A stretch of DNA of 8,054 bases, taken from positions 1-8,054 of the forward strand of contig CAYXVE010000103.1 of NCBI GenBank assembly GCA_964468435.1, in the 5' to 3' direction. The notes under the pieces were generated by a model. That model saw only the letters and a list, made by a program, of their open reading frames with translations. It did not search any database and had not been told where the DNA came from. This document shows positions 7,444-8,054 of this stretch, one piece after another (within the stretch, counting starts at the first letter, position 1; the number at the start of each line of letters is the position of its first letter). Made by a program: the position numbers and the translations under genes. This stretch comes from JBCCTX01 sp964468435 (GTDB lineage: Bacteria > Bacteroidota > Bacteroidia > J057).

Positions 7444-8054
7444 TTAAAACTTTTCTATTTCTGCGCTCTTAGGAATCACTAAACCATCTCTCATCTCCAT
7501 TATCTCATCATTTACCCCAACTGCTGGTTTACCTGTTATCGAATTTATGAGTTCAGCTGTCTTTGAACCATAACAACTTAAACAAATAAATCCTGTGGCA
7601 TTTGGGAAATACCTTCTGGCAGCTCTTGCAATTACCTCCGGTTCATACATTTTCAATTTTCCGTCTTTTTTAACCACTTCGATTGCCCCTCTCGGATTTC
7701 CATGCGCTGTCAAAGCAACTGATCCATTAGGTAAATCAACTAATCCCGTTTTGAATTCCCCACCAGAAGTATTTATTTCAATTGCCGGTACTTCTGAATG
7801 GGGAAAAGACTTTGTTACATTTGCAAGATCTGTATTGAACTCATCTATCGTACCATAATGATCATAGGAAGGATTGTCAAGTCGACCTGGCCAGTAAAAT
7901 TCTCTTGCCTTTCTAAGTTTGCCGAAATGACGGAATTCACTTAGGCCAGCTATTCCCAGGAATCTCACAGCTCCAATCTTTTCCCCACTGACCAGATCTC
8001 TATTGGTAAATACTTCTATCAGTCCTTTCACATCCCCAATTCCAGGAGCAAAAT
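7444..8054 (-). CDS. Polymorphic toxin C-terminus with pre-toxin linker and caspase-like peptidase-type domain (partial)
   Basis: The frame is open to the window edge; the last 202 residues are visible and the gene start lies outside (the GTG at 8029-8031 is internal). Residues 1-37 (APGIGDVKGLIEVFTNRDLV, then SGEKIGA) match the pre-toxin linker placed just before the toxin tip in Rhs-like and other secreted polymorphic toxins. Residues from about 45 to 202 form the tip. It has a hydrophobic strand ending in a His-Gly motif (SVALTAHGNP, His117) and, 43 residues later, a second strand ending in a Cys motif (ATGFICLSCYGSKTA, Cys160). This HG...C order and spacing is that of clan CD cysteine peptidases (caspase, CHAT, C80 types). 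Next come a helix and GKPAVGVNDE. The peptidase fold and activity are inferred; the toxin linker is well supported. The full protein probably carries a long N-terminal export or repeat region. The stop is 10 bases before the putative immunity gene. Confidence 0.75.
   Translation of the reverse strand, partial: FAPGIGDVKGLIEVFTNRDLVSGEKIGAVRFLGIAGLSEFRHFGKLRKAREFYWPGRLDNPSYDHYGTIDEFNTDLANVTKSFPHSEVPAIEINTSGGEFKTGLVDLPNGSVALTAHGNPRGAIEVVKKDGKLKMYEPEVIARAARRYFPNATGFICLSCYGSKTAELINSITGKPAVGVNDEIMEMRDGLVIPKSAEIEKF

Noticed and set aside
7444..8031. Deaminase-type toxin
   Set aside because: The paired Cys residues in CLSC are not in a PCxxC motif with an upstream HxE or CxE. The HG...C layout fits a peptidase-like fold better.
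8029..8031. GTG as the start of the toxin gene
   Set aside because: The frame stays open to the window edge and the pre-toxin linker begins upstream of this codon, so the GTG is internal.

Overview
The window looks like a chromosomal piece of a Bacteroidota bacterium. It carries a SusC/SusD pair (TonB-dependent transporter plus surface lipoprotein), a FecR-type anti-sigma factor gene, and the AT-rich, Shine-Dalgarno-poor gene starts typical of that phylum. The class (Cytophagia- or Chitinophagia-like) is only a guess from the STN-bearing SusC next to FecR.

Layout. 1-293: no recognisable gene; the ECF sigma factor gene that normally precedes fecR is not visible. 294-1295 (+): a fecR anti-sigma gene that can be reconstructed over its full length but is broken by at least four in-frame stops and two single-base frameshifts. 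1296-1377: very AT-rich leader. 1378-4848 (+): intact SusC-like transporter with an N-terminal STN signalling domain. 4858-6300 (+): intact SusD-like lipoprotein, 9 bases downstream, clearly co-transcribed. 6332-6377 (+): the first codons of what was probably a third, lipoprotein gene of the operon, cut right after its lipobox cysteine codon by a group II intron. 6378-6904 (+): remnant of that intron, consisting of the 5' part of RNA domain I joined by a large internal deletion to a piece of its reverse transcriptase. No 3' end (domain V) is visible. 6905-7031: no gene, with a possible minus-strand terminator. 7032-7433 (-) and 7444-8054 (-): an unrecognised small cytosolic protein and, 10 bases upstream of it, the C-terminal end of a polymorphic toxin that runs off the window edge.

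How the parts fit. The first block is a nutrient-uptake operon once controlled by cell-surface signalling: substrate-loaded SusC contacts FecR through its STN domain, and FecR then releases an ECF sigma factor. FecR is now dead and the downstream lipoprotein gene is destroyed, yet susC and susD remain open, so the pair is either under different control or in early decay. The second block, transcribed toward the first, reads as a toxin/immunity cassette. The toxin tip has a pre-toxin linker followed by a domain with a His-Gly and a Cys motif arranged as in caspase-like (clan CD) cysteine peptidases, and the small downstream gene is the expected immunity gene. The toxin/immunity pair is the most interesting item; the intron scar separates the two blocks.
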